14,785 nt of DNA from CAZDME01 sp964506785 [NCBI: uncultured bacterium] (GTDB lineage: Bacteria > CAZDME01 > JAYEMH01). The notes beneath the pieces were generated by a model. It ran no database searches. It was not told the origin of the DNA and worked only from the letters and a program-made list of their open reading frames with translations. A program made the position numbers and the translations under genes. This document shows, one piece after another, positions 13,732 through 14,785 of this stretch. Each line of letters starts with the position of its first letter. Position 1 is the stretch's first letter. The DNA lies in contig CAZDME010000033.1 of assembly GCA_964506785.1 (NCBI GenBank), positions 1 through 14,785 on the forward strand. Direction: 5' to 3'.

Positions 13732-13759
13732 AAAAAAAAGAGAGAATAAGTTTCTCTCT
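13732..13759 (-). terminator. Intrinsic terminator of speD
   Basis: On the minus strand AGAGAGAA pairs perfectly with TTCTCTCT around ACTTA, followed by a run of eight or more T residues. About 60 nt past the speD stop. Confidence 0.9.
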
Positions 13760-13820
13760 CCCAAAATAGCAAATTTTATTTTTCCCCCGGTGAAAAACTA
13801 ACTATCTAAAAAAACGAAAT

Positions 13821-14246
13821 CTATACTTTTCCCGCTTCTTCCAATCGACGGACTTTAGTAATAGCTTTTGGCTTATGCGTTATCTCTTCCGGAGGTAAAT
13901 CAAGCACCCCTCTTTTTATCTCCAAAATAGTGGTTTTTTTCGATTTCAAGCCTTCCTTTAGATAATCAACGGCCCCTTTCATATTTAAGGAATCGCCGCA
14001 GCTAAACAGGTCCACTGCCGCATAATTATATTCCGGCCAGGTATGAATAGAAAAATGAGATTCAGAAATAACTAATATACCGCTTATTCCGTGAGGGCTG
14101 AATTCATGAAAAAAATCTCCGACAACATGCGCCTGGGCAACATCGGCAGCTCGTCGGAGAATATAGCCCACCTTCTCTTTGCTATTTAGGATTTCAGCAT
14201 CGCAGTCAAAAAGTTCCAGTAGTACATGTTCGCCTAAACCTTTCAA
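13821..14246 (-). CDS. speD: S-adenosylmethionine decarboxylase proenzyme (prokaryotic class 1B)
   Basis: Decarboxylates SAM to provide the aminopropyl donor for spermidine-type polyamines. The 141-aa proenzyme is of the short SpeD/SpeH type that cuts itself between E62 and S63 (VISESHFSIHTWPEY), S63 becoming the pyruvoyl group; H68 and C83 are at the positions of the known processing and catalytic residues of the Thermotoga enzyme. The start is a TTG (14244-14246) with AAAGGAGG 7 nt upstream; no in-frame ATG would keep the conserved N-terminus. It has its own consensus promoter and terminator, so it appears monocistronic. No speE, speA or other polyamine gene is in the window. Confidence 0.97.
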   Translation of the reverse strand: MKGLGEHVLLELFDCDAEILNSKEKVGYILRRAADVAQAHVVGDFFHEFSPHGISGILVISESHFSIHTWPEYNYAAVDLFSCGDSLNMKGAVDYLKEGLKSKKTTILEIKRGVLDLPPEEITHKPKAITKVRRLEEAGKV

Positions 14247-14268
14247 CCAACTACCTCCTTTTTCACCC

Positions 14269-14283
14269 CCTAAAATTTCTAGG
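14269..14283. repeat. Imperfect 15-bp palindrome in the speD leader
   Basis: CCTAAAATTTCTAGG is near-symmetrical and falls just after the predicted transcription start of speD. It could be an operator or nothing. Confidence 0.25.
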
Positions 14284-14299
14284 AATAACTTTCATCTTA

Positions 14300-14328
14300 T
14301 ATATACACAAATTTTCTTTTTATGTCAA
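14300..14328 (-). promoter_or_regulatory. Consensus promoter of speD
   Basis: Perfect TTGACA (14323-14328), 17-nt spacer, TATATA (14300-14305). Start near 14293, leader about 47 nt, too short for a SAM riboswitch. Confidence 0.88.
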
Positions 14329-14347
14329 GTATAAAATTTATTTTTTT

Positions 14348-14614
14348 CTATTCAGTACTGAGTTTAGGCAGCATATCCTCTACACACTCAGATAAATATT
14401 CCCACTGCTCCTGATTTTGGATGGTGAATTTTTGCTTTCTGGCCCATTTATTCCCTTTTTTCTGCCAAAGGTAAAAACAAAGTTGTTTCCTGCCCCAGGA
14501 CTCAACCAAAACAATAGCTGACCACCAGCCAAACCCTTTGCTTAAAGTACGAGACTCCAAAACCGTCAGGGGAGCGGTGACTGGTACTTTCTCTTCTTCC
14601 CTTTTCTTAACCAT
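14348..14614 (-). CDS. Small PC4/YdbC-like putative nucleic-acid-binding protein
   Basis: An 88-aa protein that I cannot name with certainty. Residues about 18-86 read as four beta-strands and a helix: hydrophobic strands around WWSAIVLVESW and QLCFYLWQKKGNKW, then a basic strand RKQKFTI and a helix beginning NQEQWEYL. This order, with Y-x-W, a Gly turn, a KK/RK cluster and a 'xxQW' helix start, resembles the PC4 and YdbC-type single-stranded nucleic-acid-binding fold (inference from pattern only). The N-terminus is highly charged. The ATG follows GGAGGGAGAGAT, a very good ribosome site. It has its own promoter, with an inverted repeat over the -10, and lies 101 nt upstream of speD on the same strand; speD has its own promoter. 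Confidence 0.75.
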   Translation of the reverse strand: MVKKREEEKVPVTAPLTVLESRTLSKGFGWWSAIVLVESWGRKQLCFYLWQKKGNKWARKQKFTIQNQEQWEYLSECVEDMLPKLSTE

Positions 14615-14690
14615 ATCTCTCCCTCCTTTTACCTCTTACATTCACAAAGCGGGATGTACTCCGATAATATAGGCGCCATATACATAGACC

Positions 14691-14706
14691 CTATATACCA
14701 ATATAG
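14691..14706. promoter_or_regulatory. Inverted repeat over the -10 region, candidate operator
   Basis: CTATAT and ATATAG flank ACCA and overlap the proposed -10 box (14703-14708). Placement suits a repressor site, but such AT-rich symmetry can arise by chance. Confidence 0.4.
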
Positions 14707-14731
14707 TATATTGCCATCACCCTTATGTCAA
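14703..14731 (-). promoter_or_regulatory. Promoter of the PC4-like gene
   Basis: Perfect TTGACA (14726-14731) with a 17-nt spacer to TACTAT (14703-14708); TATACT at 15 nt is the alternative -10. The leader is about 80 nt. Confidence 0.65.
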
Positions 14732-14785
14732 TAACTTTTTCTAATTTTTTCTGAGCATTCCTAAAGCTAAAAGCGCCTTTTTTGG

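Noticed and set aside
14247-14293. SAM-responsive riboswitch upstream of speD
   Set aside because: The predicted leader is about 47 nt and has no aptamer-like fold, only an imperfect palindrome.
14352-14361. TCAGTACTGA palindrome at the end of the PC4-like gene as a terminator
   Set aside because: It leaves no loop and lies inside the last codons; the following T-run alone is not enough.

Overview
The window looks like chromosomal DNA from an uncultured, moderately AT-rich Gram-negative-type bacterium. Gene style, spacing and the scattered 7-nt repeats resemble Omnitrophota or other candidate-phylum genomes, but I cannot fix the taxon from sequence alone. I see no IS element, phage gene, CRISPR array or integrase. 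No gene-free stretch exceeds 300 bases. The intergenic regions hold promoters, a riboswitch, terminators, inverted repeats and tandem heptamers.

Left part (1-4018, all minus strand): cysE and cysS form a cysteine synthesis and charging pair. Directly after cysS lie a good promoter, a cyclic-di-GMP-I (GEMM-I) riboswitch with an overlapping intrinsic terminator, and a 480-aa membrane-anchored or secreted protein built of about eight 40-54-residue 'GNIY' repeats, closed by its own terminator. The layout predicts that c-di-GMP switches this protein ON.

Middle part (4195-12325): a surface-glycan or glycolipid gene set. A polyprenyl-phosphate-sugar-synthase-like GT2 is translationally coupled to a GT4 glycosyltransferase. 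An FkbM-type methyltransferase is convergent with them. A Wzx-like flippase follows, then two divergent GT-C membrane glycosyltransferases: a PMT_2/ArnT-like enzyme, and a TMTC-like enzyme with C-terminal TPRs. A plausible joint role is lipid-linked sugar synthesis, flipping, and transfer to acceptors outside the membrane.

Right part (12369-14785, all minus strand): a small PC4/YdbC-like putative nucleic-acid-binding protein, speD (S-adenosylmethionine decarboxylase, TTG start) with its own consensus promoter and terminator, tRNA-Val(CAC), and a stand-alone RecB/Cas4-like nuclease with a four-cysteine Fe-S signature 27 nt downstream of the tRNA.

Two features run through the whole window. Seven of the nine promoters I can propose carry a TGn extended -10. 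Degenerate tandem heptamers occur at up to six places, with a different unit at most of them; one copy sits in frame inside cysS, and another supplies the stop codon of cysE.
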